Shown piece after piece: positions 1 to 10,968 of a stretch of DNA of 64,000 bases (positions are counted from its first letter, which is position 1; every line of letters starts with the position of its first letter). A program made the position numbers and the translations under genes. The DNA is from Haemophilus parainfluenzae (GTDB lineage: Bacteria > Pseudomonadota > Gammaproteobacteria > Enterobacterales > Pasteurellaceae). Below the pieces are notes generated by a model. The model saw only the letters and a list, made by a program, of their open reading frames with translations, had not been told where the DNA came from and ran no database searches. Location of the stretch: the NCBI RefSeq assembly GCF_003252755.1, contig NZ_QEPT01000004.1:124001-188000 (forward strand). The letters are read 5' to 3'.

Positions 1-57
1 CTAAACACCTTGAAAATTAACCGCACTTCCCCATTTATATTACATCAATAAATTCGT

Positions 58-97
58 AAGGTGTGTGAATTTAGCTGATTCACGCACCTTATTCTTA
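58..97 (+). terminator. Intrinsic terminator of the gene upstream of the window
   Basis: A 13-bp stem, AAGGTGTGTGAAT with ATTCACGCACCTT and one G-U pair, closes a 7-nt loop and is followed by ATTCTT. It lies just before ybeD, so it most likely ends the preceding gene. In this family that gene is often dacA, but it is not in the window. The stretch before it holds only an uptake signal at about 20-28. Confidence 0.6.
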
Positions 98-112
98 AAT
101 TAAGGAAACAAC

Positions 113-391
113 ATGACAACTGAAAATGATTATGAAAAATTGAAAGAAGTAATGGAATTCCCCGCTACCATGACATTTAAAGTGGCTGGCGTTAACCGTG
201 AAAATTTAGCTCAAGATCTAATCGCTGTGGTACAAAAATATTTACCAGGTGATTATATTCCAAAAGAAAAACGTAGCAGCAAAGGTACCTATAATTCTGT
301 TTCAATTGATATTGTGGCGCAAAACTTTGAGCAAGTAGAAACCCTTTACAAAGAACTCGCAAAAGTTGAAGGCGTCAAAATGGTTATCTAA
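113..391 (+). CDS. ybeD: YbeD family protein (DUF493)
   Basis: A 92-residue protein of the small ACT-like DUF493/YbeD family. Its role is not defined, although it is conserved beside the lipoate genes and is often called a lipoate regulatory protein. The fold-typical middle ([15 protein letters not shown]) and the C-terminal VEGVKMVI are present, and the length fits the family. The start follows TTAAGGAAACAAC, a good ribosome binding site. The stop lies one base before the lipB ATG, so the two genes are surely cotranscribed. Confidence 0.9.
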   Translation: MTTENDYEKLKEVMEFPATMTFKVAGVNRENLAQDLIAVVQKYLPGDYIPKEKRSSKGTYNSVSIDIVAQNFEQVETLYKELAKVEGVKMVI

Positions 392-392
392 G

Positions 393-1034
393 ATGAATAA
401 AACAGATTTAATTGTCCGTGAATTAGGATTACAAGACTATCAGGAAATCTGGCATAAAATGCAGGAATTCACGGATAATAGAAATGCAGAAACCACCGAT
501 GAAATTTGGCTAGTTGAGCATCATCCTGTTTTCACACAAGGCCAAGCTGGCAAACCGGAACACTTATTACAACGCAGTGAAATTCCTGTTGTACAATCGG
601 ATCGCGGTGGTCAAATTACCTATCATGGTCCTGGTCAGCAGGTCATGTATGTGCTCATTGATATTAAACGTCATGAACATTTAAATGTTCGCCAATTAGT
701 GACAGCACTTGAACAATCCGTTTTAAAAACCCTAGCAGACTATGGTATTGAAGGTTATCCCAAACCTGATGCACCAGGCGTATATATCGACGGCAAAAAA
801 ATCTGTTCATTAGGTTTACGTATCCGCAAAGGCTGTTCTTTCCATGGTTTAGCGTTTAATATCAATATGGATCTCAATCCCTTCCATTGCATTAATCCTT
901 GCGGCTATGCAGGGCTTGAAATGTGTCAGCTTGCTGATTTTATCGGTAAAGAAGAGGCTACACTTAACAAGGTTTCCCCAAAATTAATTAAACACTTTGC
1001 CGAACTTTTGGGCTATAATGTTACAAATTTATAA
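393..1034 (+). CDS. lipB: Octanoyltransferase LipB
   Basis: LipB moves the octanoyl group from octanoyl-ACP to the lipoyl domains of E2 subunits and GcvH in the cytosol, the first step of endogenous lipoylation. The family signature [12 protein letters not shown] is present. So are the conserved Lys region ([13 protein letters not shown]) and the Cys of the [13 protein letters not shown] stretch that carries the acyl intermediate. At 213 residues it has the normal length. The start chosen is the ATG one base after the ybeD stop. A reading from 366 would add nine residues overlapping ybeD and lacks family support. A terminator follows, then lipA. Confidence 0.95.
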   Translation: MNKTDLIVRELGLQDYQEIWHKMQEFTDNRNAETTDEIWLVEHHPVFTQGQAGKPEHLLQRSEIPVVQSDRGGQITYHGPGQQVMYVLIDIKRHEHLNVRQLVTALEQSVLKTLADYGIEGYPKPDAPGVYIDGKKICSLGLRIRKGCSFHGLAFNINMDLNPFHCINPCGYAGLEMCQLADFIGKEEATLNKVSPKLIKHFAELLGYNVTNL

Positions 1035-1054
1035 CATTCACTTTATAACACATA

Positions 1055-1080
1055 AAAAATGCCTGAATCAGGCATTTTTC
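1055..1080 (+). terminator. Terminator after lipB
   Basis: The near-perfect palindrome AAAAATGCCTGA/TCAGGCATTTTT ends in a T-run. It sits between lipB and lipA, so lipA may be read partly from its own promoter or by read-through. Confidence 0.8.
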
Positions 1081-1094
1081 TTTAGGAAAGAACA

Positions 1095-2057
1095 ATGTCA
1101 ACGCCTTTTAAAATGGAACGCGGCGTAAAATACCGCGATGCAGCCAAAACATCAATCATCCCTGTTAAAAACATCGATCCTAATCAAGAATTATTGAAAA
1201 AGCCGGAATGGATGAAAATCAAATTGCCATCTAGCTCATTAAAGATCGAGACCATCAAAAACGGGATGCGTCGTCATGGCCTACATTCTGTATGCGAAGA
1301 AGCATCTTGTCCAAATTTACACGAGTGTTTTAACCATGGTACGGCAACCTTTATGATTCTAGGGGCAATTTGTACTCGTCGTTGCCCTTTCTGTGATGTT
1401 GCACATGGTAAACCCTTACCACCCGATCCGGATGAACCACGTAAATTAGCTGAAACCATCCAAGATATGAAGTTGAAATATGTGGTGATTACCTCTGTTG
1501 ACCGTGATGATTTGCCTGATCGTGGTGCAGGCCATTTTGCAGAATGTGTAAAAGAAGTGCGTGCATTAAACCCTGGCATTAAAATTGAGATTTTAGTGCC
1601 TGATTTCCGTGGTCGGATTACTCAAGCCTTAGAAAAATTAAAAGATAATCCACCAGATGTGTTCAACCACAACTTGGAAAATGTGCCACGCTTATATAAA
1701 GAAATTCGTCCTGGTGCTGATTATCTGTGGTCTTTAAAATTACTTCATGATTTCAAAGAAATGTTCCCAAACATCCCAACTAAATCAGGTTTAATGGTTG
1801 GATTGGGTGAAACCAATGAGGAAATTCTTCAAGTGATGGAAGACTTACGTGCAAACGGCGTCACCATGCTTACACTGGGTCAATATCTTCAACCTAGTCG
1901 CCATCACTTACCGGTTGCGCGCTATGTGCCACCAGCAGAATTTGATGAGTTCCGTGATAAAGCCAACGCAATGGGCTTTGAACACGCAGCCTGTGGCCCA
2001 TTTGTTCGCTCTTCCTACCATGCTGATTTACAAGCAAGTGGTGGATTAGTGAAGTAA
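1095..2057 (+). CDS. lipA: Lipoyl synthase LipA
   Basis: This radical-SAM enzyme inserts two sulfurs into octanoylated lipoyl domains, finishing the pathway begun by LipB. Both iron-sulfur motifs are visible: the N-terminal auxiliary-cluster cysteines in [12 protein letters not shown] (residues about 67-78) and the radical-SAM CTRRCPFC (about 93-100). The C-terminal RSSYHA, whose Ser ligates the auxiliary cluster, is also present. At 320 residues the length is normal. The start follows TTTAGGAAAGAACA. The gene follows lipB with a terminator between them and ends in a paired uptake-signal terminator. Confidence 0.97.
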   Translation: MSTPFKMERGVKYRDAAKTSIIPVKNIDPNQELLKKPEWMKIKLPSSSLKIETIKNGMRRHGLHSVCEEASCPNLHECFNHGTATFMILGAICTRRCPFCDVAHGKPLPPDPDEPRKLAETIQDMKLKYVVITSVDRDDLPDRGAGHFAECVKEVRALNPGIKIEILVPDFRGRITQALEKLKDNPPDVFNHNLENVPRLYKEIRPGADYLWSLKLLHDFKEMFPNIPTKSGLMVGLGETNEEILQVMEDLRANGVTMLTLGQYLQPSRHHLPVARYVPPAEFDEFRDKANAMGFEHAACGPFVRSSYHADLQASGGLVK

Positions 2058-2070
2058 TCAAAAACAGATA

Positions 2071-2111
2071 AAAAAATGACCGCACTTTGAATCTCAAGTG
2101 CGGTCATTTTT
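2071..2111. terminator. Paired uptake-signal terminator between lipA and ydgA
   Basis: AAAAATGACCGCACTTTGA and CAAGTGCGGTCATTTTTA form an inverted pair of uptake signals with A- and T-runs outside the stem. It can therefore stop transcription from both sides. It separates the convergent lipA (+) and ydgA-like (-) genes. Confidence 0.85.
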
Positions 2112-2126
2112 ATATTATCCTTTCAA

Positions 2127-4151
2127 CTAGTCAGTTGCTGCTGGCTTATCTTCTTCGCCCTCATCAGTCTCCATCATGCTTTCTTGACGAAGATCTTCAA
2201 GGGTGCGACCATTAATTAAGTAGCCATTTTCCGTTTTTTCCACTCTAGAAACGTAATTATCACCTTCTTCCACAAATTCTCGGTGAAGTTTTCCATCATG
2301 TTTCACAAAGCTACTTAAATATTGCCAAAAGTATGAATTTTCCTTAATGGCTAAGGCTTTTTCATTTTGATCATCAAACAACATTTTACTTAATGTCAGA
2401 TTAAATGTGCCTTCAATATTATCTGGAATCATGTCTGATGAATCATCTTCGGGCACTTGAGGCACAATACCACTCACTTCCAATTTAACTGGATAAGCAT
2501 TGGTCTCTGGATAAGTATTTAGATTTAAATTCAACGTTGCATTATCAACGATTAAATCAAGCTCTTTCCATGAGTTTTTGATGTATTTATCAAATGTGGC
2601 TGACGTTAAATGCGTGCTGCATAAGGCCCCATAAAACGGTGCTGAGCAAAATCTTGCTGATAAATGTGCTTTGCTGTGATTAATTTTAAATGGTGCATCA
2701 ACCGCTAATTTTTCAAATTGGAACCCTGCACTTGGGTAACTCGCTTTATTCGCAGACAATGTGATATGTTCATTATATTGATCATTGTCTAGTGTTTCCG
2801 TCTTATCACTGGCTGATACGTCATCAAGCACTAAATCGGCCATATTAAATGATTTTAAGGCTGCCTCAATATTGGTTTTGCCACTAAATTCTTTTACCCA
2901 TTTATCTTTGGCATTCAAGAAGTCTTTATTGTCTTTTGACGGTGCCTCTTTCTCAGCAAAAGCATCTAATAAAAACGGTACAAACGCCAATTCGTTTGCC
3001 ACGTTGTAATCATCTAACTGAATATTAACTTTACCGCCTTTAGCTTCCCATTTACGCTCTTCATCGGCAGGAGTTTGTTTCACACTTTCAACATTTAATT
3101 TGAAATCCACATTGGCTTTAGTTAAATCTGTATTCGCCAACTTAAGTTCAAGACCGGCATTTTGTAAGTTAAAGTAAGGTTGATTATTTTTAGGCACATT
3201 GACAGAAAGCACGGATAACGAGCTATCAAAACGATCATTTTGTGTAAAAATTTTCGTTAACAAATTGACGCCGTCTTTAATATCTAATGAGCCATCACTT
3301 AATTTTTTAAATTCATGATGAAAATTGACCGCACTTGGCACGCCATTTTGTTTAATTAATAAATTCAAACCACCTGCTGTTGCTTGGCTTTCTTCTGTCG
3401 TACGGCTTTTATTGGCAATGCGTAAAATATCACTACTAAATTTTGTACTTAGATCACGTTTATCTGATTCCCCAGGTTTCACATCAAAATGATAAGTGGC
3501 ATTTTTAAAATAAACATGTGTATTTTCCCCATTTAACAACGCCACTTCGGCATTTTTCGCGGTTAAGTCAATACTTGATAGGTCATATTGATTTGCTCCA
3601 ACAGGCACAAGGCGAGCTTCACCATCAATTTCTTCAAGTTTCGTGTCTTTATCGTAATTAAAACCACTTAAGTTTGTTTTTAGCTCAACTTCTTTATTTT
3701 TTAAGAAATGAAGACCAATAGAAAGGTTTTGGGACTTATTCGCAAAATCACGGAATTCCGTCAAAATATCAGACTGTAAATAATCCCCTACCGGCGAAAA
3801 TTTACTATTAATCGTGTTTTTATCAATCGTGATATTTAATGTTTTATTTAATTGACGAACTAATTGATCAGATAACTGAGACTCCGCTGTAATGAAGAAA
3901 GGCAGTGCGGTGAGCTTAGTTGAAATCACATTTGTGCTTTTCGCATCGCTATCTTTTACACTAAAGATTAACTCTCGAATAAAAAAGTTTTTCGCAGTTT
4001 GTGTCACATTTAATGTTGCTTGGTTATCCAAAGAATAAGGGAAATTTTTTAATACCTGATCGATTTTATGATTGGTGTAAAATTGTGCGCCGATCCCAAG
4101 TGCCACTGCGATAGCCGAAATCGTCAATGCTATTGTTCTTTTCTTGCTCAT
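2127..4151 (-). CDS. YdgA family protein (DUF945), probable periplasmic protein
   Basis: A 674-residue protein that begins with a hydrophobic anchor or signal (TIALTISAIAVALGIGAQFY, residues about 5-24). It continues as a long soluble region with DUF945/YdgA-like text, for example the N-terminal YTNHKIDQVLKNF. E. coli YdgA is about 500 residues, so this copy is longer, with a highly acidic C-terminus (METDEGEEDKPA). The family function is not established; an envelope or adhesion-related role has been suggested. It lies downstream of adk on the same strand but behind a terminator, so it is probably a separate unit. Confidence 0.75.
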   Translation of the reverse strand: MSKKRTIALTISAIAVALGIGAQFYTNHKIDQVLKNFPYSLDNQATLNVTQTAKNFFIRELIFSVKDSDAKSTNVISTKLTALPFFITAESQLSDQLVRQLNKTLNITIDKNTINSKFSPVGDYLQSDILTEFRDFANKSQNLSIGLHFLKNKEVELKTNLSGFNYDKDTKLEEIDGEARLVPVGANQYDLSSIDLTAKNAEVALLNGENTHVYFKNATYHFDVKPGESDKRDLSTKFSSDILRIANKSRTTEESQATAGGLNLLIKQNGVPSAVNFHHEFKKLSDGSLDIKDGVNLLTKIFTQNDRFDSSLSVLSVNVPKNNQPYFNLQNAGLELKLANTDLTKANVDFKLNVESVKQTPADEERKWEAKGGKVNIQLDDYNVANELAFVPFLLDAFAEKEAPSKDNKDFLNAKDKWVKEFSGKTNIEAALKSFNMADLVLDDVSASDKTETLDNDQYNEHITLSANKASYPSAGFQFEKLAVDAPFKINHSKAHLSARFCSAPFYGALCSTHLTSATFDKYIKNSWKELDLIVDNATLNLNLNTYPETNAYPVKLEVSGIVPQVPEDDSSDMIPDNIEGTFNLTLSKMLFDDQNEKALAIKENSYFWQYLSSFVKHDGKLHREFVEEGDNYVSRVEKTENGYLINGRTLEDLRQESMMETDEGEEDKPAATD

Positions 4152-4202
4152 AATGTCCCCAAATACGATCTCAATTTACGATCTCAAAATCCTTTTGAAA
4201 AA

Positions 4203-4238
4203 TTAACCGCACTTTAATCTTCAAAGTGCGGTCAGTTT
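4203..4238. terminator. Paired uptake-signal terminator after adk
   Basis: ACCGCACTTT...AAAGTGCGGT form an inverted pair with AATTA and CAGTTT flanks. It lies between the adk stop and the ydgA-like start, both on the minus strand, and would end adk transcription. Confidence 0.75.
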
Positions 4239-4248
4239 CCAGTCTATT

Positions 4249-4932
<684 letters not shown>

Positions 4933-4991
4933 TTAAAGCCTTGTTTGGTCAAATGATTTTGCTGTTAATTTTGACTGTACTTTATTTTATT

Positions 4992-6266
4992 TTAAGCTTT
5001 TTCAGTTCCTTTTTCATTCCATGGAGCCACCCAGAATAAACAAATCATTCCTGGGATAGCGAGGAATAAACAAATCCAGAAAAAATGATAGTAGCCTACT
5101 GCCTTAACCAAGTAACCCGATAACATACCAAGCCCTTTACTCGGTAAAGCAGAAAGACTGGTAAATAAGGCTAACTGAGTAGCAGTATAAAGTGGATTGG
5201 TTTCACGGGCCATAAAGGCGACAAAGGCAGCAGTACCCAGACCGACACCAATATATTCCCCCGCAATCACGAAACCTAATTTCCAAAGTTCTGCGGCGCC
5301 AATTTGGTCAAAATGCCCAAATGCCGCTAACCAAATAAATCCACCAATAGTGATTAATTGGATAAAACCAAATACCCATAATGCGCGGTTAATCCCTAAA
5401 CGCAGCATGATCACACCGCCCACGAGACCAGCAGAGATACTCGCCCAAAGTGAGGTACTTTTTACCACCAACGCAATATGCTCTTTTTCAAAGCCCATGT
5501 CATAGACGAATTTCGTTTGTAACGTAGTGGCAAATGAATCGCCAAATTTATACAAGAATAAAAAGAGTAAAAAACCGATGGCTTGGGCGACACCTTTGCG
5601 TTGGAAGAACTCTTTCAAAGGTATCCAAAACACCATATAGAAAGGTTGATCACGATCAACCTGTGCAATCTGCGGTTCTTTTGCTAAAAAGAGCGTCATA
5701 AATATGCCCGCTAGCATACAAAGTGCAGTCAATAAAAAGACGGTTTCCCATGGATAAATTGTCGCTAAATAAAGCGAGAGCCCACCAGGAATTAAACCTG
5801 CAACACGATAAGCATTAATATGGATGGTGTTCCCCAATCCTAATTCATTATCCGTTAAAATTTCACGACGATAAGCATCGAGTACAATATCTTGTGTCGC
5901 AGAGAAAAAGGCAATAAATGTGGCAATTTTAGCCACTGTACTTAACTCTGCTACGGGATCAAACTGACTAATCACATAAAGTGAAATCAGCAAAATCACT
6001 TGAGAAATCAATAACCAACTACGACGACGCCCTAAAAAATGCGGGAAATAGCGGTCTAATAACGGTGCCCATAAAAACTTCAAACCATATGGCACCATCA
6101 CCCCTGTCAATGCACCGATTAATTCAACGGAAAGTTTCTTATCTGTCAGCCACACTGGCAACATTTGCAATAACACGAAAAGTGGTAAGCCCGAACTAAA
6201 TCCAGTGAAAACACAGATCAGCATTTTGCGGGTAAATATTTGACTAGAAAGGGATTGTTCTGACAT
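4992..6266 (-). CDS. ampG: Muropeptide transporter AmpG (MFS)
   Basis: An inner-membrane major-facilitator permease that imports GlcNAc-anhydroMurNAc peptides for cell-wall recycling. The protein has 424 residues and about 12 hydrophobic segments. It carries AmpG-specific stretches such as MVPYGLKFLWAPLLDR and FFSATQDIVLDAYRREIL. It is shorter than E. coli AmpG (491 residues), as is usual in Haemophilus. The order adk-ampG-galE is conserved in the genus. An uptake signal lies just upstream of its start. Confidence 0.93.
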   Translation of the reverse strand: MSEQSLSSQIFTRKMLICVFTGFSSGLPLFVLLQMLPVWLTDKKLSVELIGALTGVMVPYGLKFLWAPLLDRYFPHFLGRRRSWLLISQVILLISLYVISQFDPVAELSTVAKIATFIAFFSATQDIVLDAYRREILTDNELGLGNTIHINAYRVAGLIPGGLSLYLATIYPWETVFLLTALCMLAGIFMTLFLAKEPQIAQVDRDQPFYMVFWIPLKEFFQRKGVAQAIGFLLFLFLYKFGDSFATTLQTKFVYDMGFEKEHIALVVKSTSLWASISAGLVGGVIMLRLGINRALWVFGFIQLITIGGFIWLAAFGHFDQIGAAELWKLGFVIAGEYIGVGLGTAAFVAFMARETNPLYTATQLALFTSLSALPSKGLGMLSGYLVKAVGYYHFFWICLFLAIPGMICLFWVAPWNEKGTEKA

Positions 6267-6310
6267 AAAGTGCGGTTATTTTTGAGCGTGTTTTATCTGA
6301 TTGAAATATT

Positions 6311-6340
6311 AAGGGCGGAATGATACTCCGCCCAACAAGA
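6311..6340 (-). terminator. Probable terminator after galE
   Basis: GGGCGGA and TCCGCCC form a 7-bp GC-rich stem around a 7-nt loop, 13 bp beyond the galE stop. The following T-run on the minus strand is weak (TTAATATTTC), so termination may be partial. Confidence 0.5.
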
Positions 6341-6346
6341 GTGAGA

Positions 6347-7363
6347 TTAATCTCGGTATCCTTTCGGATTATTTTTTTGCCAATTCCAGGTGTCTTTCAT
6401 CATTTGCTCAAGACCACGTTCTGCTGTCCAATTTAACTCTTTTGCTGCAAGACTTGGATCGGAATAGCAGGTTGCAATATCACCCGGACGACGTGCCACA
6501 AGACGATATGGAATTTTAATATTGTTCGCTTGCTCGAACGCTTTCACCATATCCAGCACAGAATAACCGGTACCTGTACCTAAGTTATAAATGTGTAAAC
6601 CTGCGTCATTTTCATGGCGATTTAATGCTTTTAAGTGACCAATCGCTAAATCCACTACGTGAATATAATCACGTACACCTGTGCCGTCATGAGTATCATA
6701 ATCGCTACCAAACACGGAAAGTTGCGGTAATTTACCGATCGCAACTTGGCTGATGTAAGGTAATAGGTTATTTGGAATACCATTTGGATCTTCACCAATC
6801 AAGCCGCTTGCGTGAGCGCCCACTGGGTTGAAATAACGTAAGATCGTCATACTAAATTGTGGTTCAGCTTTCGCAACATCGGTCAGAATTTGTTCCACCA
6901 TGTATTTAGAGGTACCGTAAGGGTTGGTTGTACCGCCCACTTTGCAATCTTCTGTAATTGGAATAATTTCCGGATCACCATAAACCGTTGCAGATGAACT
7001 AAATACAAAGTTCCACACACCTGCTTTTTTCATTTCTTGAATGAGAACAATCGTACCTGCGACGTTATTCATGTAGTATTCAGCCGGTTTTTGGACACTT
7101 TCTCCCACGGCTTTTAAACCTGCAAAATGGATTACCGATTGAATGCTGTTTTCGGCAAAGATTTTTTGTAATAAAGCACGATCTAAAATATCGCCCTCAT
7201 AAAATTTCACGTCTTTGCCCGTGATTTCTTTTACGCGTTCTAAAGATTTTGGGGATGAATTGCATAAATTATCCAATACCACCACTTCTTTATTTGCATT
7301 TAATAATTCCACTACAGTGTGTGAACCGATATAGCCTGCGCCACCCGTTACTAAAATAGCCAT
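6347..7363 (-). CDS. galE: UDP-glucose 4-epimerase GalE
   Basis: Interconverts UDP-glucose and UDP-galactose, supplying galactose for lipooligosaccharide and the Leloir pathway. It is a short-chain dehydrogenase-type protein of 338 residues. The NAD-binding motif GGAGYIGSH (residues 7-15), the catalytic Ser region [10 protein letters not shown] and YGTSKYMVE carrying the YxxxK pair are all present. The start follows TTAAGGAGTAACTC. A perfect CRP palindrome lies about 90 bp upstream, on the divergent side shared with the autotransporter. Confidence 0.96.
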   Translation of the reverse strand: MAILVTGGAGYIGSHTVVELLNANKEVVVLDNLCNSSPKSLERVKEITGKDVKFYEGDILDRALLQKIFAENSIQSVIHFAGLKAVGESVQKPAEYYMNNVAGTIVLIQEMKKAGVWNFVFSSSATVYGDPEIIPITEDCKVGGTTNPYGTSKYMVEQILTDVAKAEPQFSMTILRYFNPVGAHASGLIGEDPNGIPNNLLPYISQVAIGKLPQLSVFGSDYDTHDGTGVRDYIHVVDLAIGHLKALNRHENDAGLHIYNLGTGTGYSVLDMVKAFEQANNIKIPYRLVARRPGDIATCYSDPSLAAKELNWTAERGLEQMMKDTWNWQKNNPKGYRD

Positions 7364-7451
7364 GAGTTACTCCTTAATTATTTTTGTTCGTAAATTATAA
7401 CATTGATTTCTACGATACATAAATTTATCCCCTCTTTTGACCGCACTTTGG

Positions 7452-7467
7452 TGTGATCGTTGTCACA
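7452..7467. promoter_or_regulatory. CRP-binding site (canonical palindrome)
   Basis: TGTGA-N6-TCACA is a perfect match to the core of the CRP consensus. It lies between the divergent galE and autotransporter genes, about 90 and 100 bp from their start codons. It is of the CRP-N type (TGTGA), not the competence CRP-S type (TGCGA). Which gene it controls cannot be told from position alone. Confidence 0.75.
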
Positions 7468-7568
7468 GAATAAACATTTTTCTCTAGAATTTTGATTTGA
7501 GTCATTGAAGCACCTCTCGATGAGGCGAATAATAGTCTCCTAAAATCAAAAAGATAAAGGAAGACAAT

Positions 7569-10500
7569 ATGAAACCTCAAACACTTCAAAAAACCGCACT
7601 CGCACTACTTGTTGGTTGGTATGCTGCGAATGCAGCCGCTTATTCTGAACAAGGCCAAGCCGGTAATACCAAAAGTTGGGAAAGCGCTGAATACCTCAAA
7701 GACTGGGGCTTAACCTCAATGAATGCCTCCACGGCTTATGCTCTTGGCTTTAATGGTTCAGGCGTAAAAATCGGTGTGATGGACTCAGGTGTGCTATTAA
7801 ACCACCCTGAATTTCAAGACGGTCGAATCCACGTTGTAAAAACGGAAGGGACTTATAGTAAAGATGGCATGCGTTATCCCGATGCATCGGTGGGAAATGG
7901 TCCAATTAATAAAAATGAACCAGTAAAAAACGGTAAACGCAATTTCGATAAAACAGATAATGGCATCTTCACTAAAAGTGAAGCCTTCAATATTGACGGA
8001 GCATGGCATAAATATACCAATGATGCGCACGGTACGCATGTTGGCGGGACAATGGCGGCAAGCCGTGACGGCAATGAAATGCACGGTGTGGCTTTCGGTG
8101 CTAACCTCTATTCTGCCAATACTGGTGGTAACGACAACATGACCTATGGTCCAAACCAAGACTATGATTTCTTCTTACAAGGCTACTCTGCCCTAGCGGA
8201 TGTCGGTGCCAAAGTAATTAATAACAGTTGGGGTTCAAACCGTCGTGTTAATTCATCCTTTGCGGGTGCCTTAGGCTATAAACCCAAATATGATTGGCGT
8301 AATGTGCCTGAATATGGCGTGCAATATTATGATGTACCAAAAGCACCTGAGCCAATTTCTAGTCCTGCGGCACATATTTATTTAAGTAACTTAGGCGAAG
8401 CTGAAAAAGCTTATTATCAATTTGTCACGAGCGGTGAAAAAAACTTTGTTGATGCGGCTTATGAAGTGGCTAAAAATAGAAAAGTGATTCAAGTCTTCAC
8501 GGCGGGTAACCGTAGCATGATGGCTGAATCTTTTACGCGTGCCATGTTGCCTTATTTCAGACCTGATGCAGAAAAATACTGGGTAAACGTCACGGGGCAA
8601 GTCGGTGGTGAAGGCTATCCGAATGACTCAAATGACGATGTGAGTGATGAAAAAGCAGGCGCAGATATTCAAGAATTTAACCTCGCCGGCCATTCAAAAT
8701 GGTGGACGATTGCAGCGCCATCCGCCAACATCTATTCCTCCTACATTCAATTACAAGACAACAATACTTATGGTGACCCTATTTACAAATCAGCTGGTGG
8801 TACTTCAATGGCTGCCCCACATGTAAGTGGTGCATTAGGTGTCATCTTTTCTCGCTATCCATACATGACAACCGATCAAGCGCGCTATGTTATGCTCACT
8901 ACTGCGAGACAAACCACACTTCGCAAAGGGCTTGAAGGTAAACCATTAGAACGTTGGGAAACTGAACAAGGTGTACCAAGTAACGTTTGGGGTTGGGGGA
9001 TTTTAGATCTTGGCAAAGCGATGTTTGGCCCGGGTCAATTCTTAGGAAACATGAAAATCAACCTCAATCAAAATGATGTTTGGTCAAATGATATTAGCGA
9101 TAAAGCCATTAAAGCACGTCAAGTCGAAGATCAAGCTGAAGCCGCCACTTGGACAACACGCAAAGCAGAATTACAAGCGTTAATGCAAAATCGTGCGGGC
9201 GCAACAGCAGAAGAAAAAGCAGAATATCAAGTCGGTTTAGCACGTGAAGTGGCTCGTAATGAACGTGCCGCACAAGGCTATGTCGGCACATTAACTAAAA
9301 ATGGTTCAGGTACCTTAACGCTCACAGGTAATAACAGCTTCACCGGTGCAATTACTGTAAATGAAGGTCAACTTTCAGGGTTAAATCAATCCCTTGGTTC
9401 GGCACAACAAGTCATCGTAAAACAAGGTGCAACATTGGAAGTGTTACCGAAAGCGGAAGTTACTAAACCAAGTGAGAATGGATTTGTCACCGAAACCTTA
9501 ACCAGCACCGCGAAAACGGTCACCGCAACCGTGGAAAAAGGTAGTCGTTTGTTATTGAATAATGGTATTGCTAACGTCAATGCAACCTTTGCAGACGGTT
9601 CTATTTTAGTACCAAATAAATTTGATGAAGAAATTCTGCCTCAATTACAAAAAGATCCACAAAAAGCGGTATCTGTGCAGGGTACTGGCTCATTTGTGGG
9701 AGCTGAAAATGCGGTAGTTGAAACACCTCGCACTTATGATTTCTTTGCCGTTAAAAATGAAAGTAATGCAAATACGCTGAAAGTAACTGTTCAGAAAAAA
9801 GCCCTTTCATCTGCAGCCACCACTGAAAATGAAGTGGCTATCGCCAATGCATTAGATGCAGCAACAAACAGTGCGGCTTACCAAAGCCTCATTTGGGGAA
9901 CAAAAGAGAATGCTCGCCAAACTTTTGCTCGTCTAAGCTATGATGAAGATCTCGCAGCTCAACAACACAATGTGTTAAATGGCTTATTGCTTCGTCAACA
10001 ACTTGCCCAACCAAGTGCGGTCAGAGCTCAACTTAATGCAGGTACACAAATTTGGACAAGTGGCACCTTCACCCACTTCAGCACGGATAGTTTAAGCAGC
10101 CATGCGTACAATCAACTTGTGGGTATTGATGCAACCATTGATACAAACAAACATTTAGGTGTATTTGTTGGTTCAACACAAAATAGTCACAAAATTGACC
10201 GCACTTCGAAAGATCGTGCCGTACATTTAGGCTTAACAGCTGAACATCGTTTCAACGTATTAACACCGAAAATTGGCTTTATTCAAAGCTGGGGGAAACA
10301 CGAACAACGTGCAGAATTTGCGCAAGGTGTGAAAACTCATAGCCAAACACAAAATGTCTTTGCTGAACTTGCCTACACAGGCTTAAAAGGGGAACATTTT
10401 GCGATTGAACCTTATGCTGGCGTAAGCTATATGCACATCAAAAATAAAGGTGTGACTAAAGACGAAGTGCAGTTAAAAGACAACAATCGTGATTTAATCG

Positions 10501-10802
10501 TCACCTCTGTAGGTTTACGTCCATCCATTCCATTTGCAATTGGTGGCGTTCAATTAAATCTATTAGGTGATGTGGCTTATCATCGTTTCCATAAAGATAA
10601 AGCCGCTGAAGGCAGCTTGGTTATCAATAATCAAGGTGTAGCGAATCTTTATGGTAAAGAATTGAAAAATGTTGTCACGACAGGTGTCGCATTACAAGCT
10701 CAATTTACACCAGCATTTAGCGTAAAAGTCGGCTATCAAGGTGCTTATAACCATGATACGAAAGCGAATAATGTTAATGCAGAATTACGTTTCTCGTTTT
10801 AA
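7569..10802 (+). CDS. Autotransporter serine protease (S8 subtilisin family)
   Basis: A secreted type Va autotransporter of 1077 residues. Residues 1-24 form a signal peptide ending in AAA. The subtilisin domain carries the catalytic triad Asp72 (GVMDSGV), His154 (HGTHVGG) and Ser413 (GGTSMAAPHV), with the oxyanion Asn in TAGN near 314. An autotransporter-repeat stretch (NGSGTLTLTGNNSFTGA) is near residue 580. The last ~260 residues form the beta-barrel and end in FSF, as needed for BAM insertion. It resembles NalP/Ssa1-type proteases, which cleave surface proteins; its own targets are unknown. It is a single-gene unit with a long 5' leader and a CRP site upstream. Internal uptake signals show it travels by transformation. 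Confidence 0.93.
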   Translation: MKPQTLQKTALALLVGWYAANAAAYSEQGQAGNTKSWESAEYLKDWGLTSMNASTAYALGFNGSGVKIGVMDSGVLLNHPEFQDGRIHVVKTEGTYSKDGMRYPDASVGNGPINKNEPVKNGKRNFDKTDNGIFTKSEAFNIDGAWHKYTNDAHGTHVGGTMAASRDGNEMHGVAFGANLYSANTGGNDNMTYGPNQDYDFFLQGYSALADVGAKVINNSWGSNRRVNSSFAGALGYKPKYDWRNVPEYGVQYYDVPKAPEPISSPAAHIYLSNLGEAEKAYYQFVTSGEKNFVDAAYEVAKNRKVIQVFTAGNRSMMAESFTRAMLPYFRPDAEKYWVNVTGQVGGEGYPNDSNDDVSDEKAGADIQEFNLAGHSKWWTIAAPSANIYSSYIQLQDNNTYGDPIYKSAGGTSMAAPHVSGALGVIFSRYPYMTTDQARYVMLTTARQTTLRKGLEGKPLERWETEQGVPSNVWGWGILDLGKAMFGPGQFLGNMKINLNQNDVWSNDISDKAIKARQVEDQAEAATWTTRKAELQALMQNRAGATAEEKAEYQVGLAREVARNERAAQGYVGTLTKNGSGTLTLTGNNSFTGAITVNEGQLSGLNQSLGSAQQVIVKQGATLEVLPKAEVTKPSENGFVTETLTSTAKTVTATVEKGSRLLLNNGIANVNATFADGSILVPNKFDEEILPQLQKDPQKAVSVQGTGSFVGAENAVVETPRTYDFFAVKNESNANTLKVTVQKKALSSAATTENEVAIANALDAATNSAAYQSLIWGTKENARQTFARLSYDEDLAAQQHNVLNGLLLRQQLAQPSAVRAQLNAGTQIWTSGTFTHFSTDSLSSHAYNQLVGIDATIDTNKHLGVFVGSTQNSHKIDRTSKDRAVHLGLTAEHRFNVLTPKIGFIQSWGKHEQRAEFAQGVKTHSQTQNVFAELAYTGLKGEHFAIEPYAGVSYMHIKNKGVTKDEVQLKDNNRDLIVTSVGLRPSIPFAIGGVQLNLLGDVAYHRFHKDKAAEGSLVINNQGVANLYGKELKNVVTTGVALQAQFTPAFSVKVGYQGAYNHDTKANNVNAELRFSF

Positions 10803-10816
10803 CGATATTCAATAAG

Positions 10817-10877
10817 ACAAAAGTGCGGTCAGTTTTTGAGAGGTTTTAAAACCCTTTGAAAATTGACTGCACTTTGT
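10817..10877 (+). terminator. Terminator of the autotransporter gene (imperfect uptake-signal pair)
   Basis: AAAGTGCGGTCA and TGACTGCACTTT (one mismatch) form a long stem around about 35 nt, followed by GTATT. The pair lies about 20 bp past the stop codon. Confidence 0.55.
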
Positions 10878-10968
10878 ATTAGATGTTTTAAATTATATGC
10901 CTTTCAAACAACTAAAAGCGTCTATACCCCAAAGACTAAGATCTTGATATTTTTTTGAAATATATCTC

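Noticed and set aside
366-392. Longer LipB start overlapping ybeD
   Set aside because: The ATG at 393 fits the family N-terminus and the one-base gene spacing.
7797-8159. Minus-strand 120-residue frame within the autotransporter gene
   Set aside because: It is antisense to the subtilisin domain, with no start signals; a shadow.
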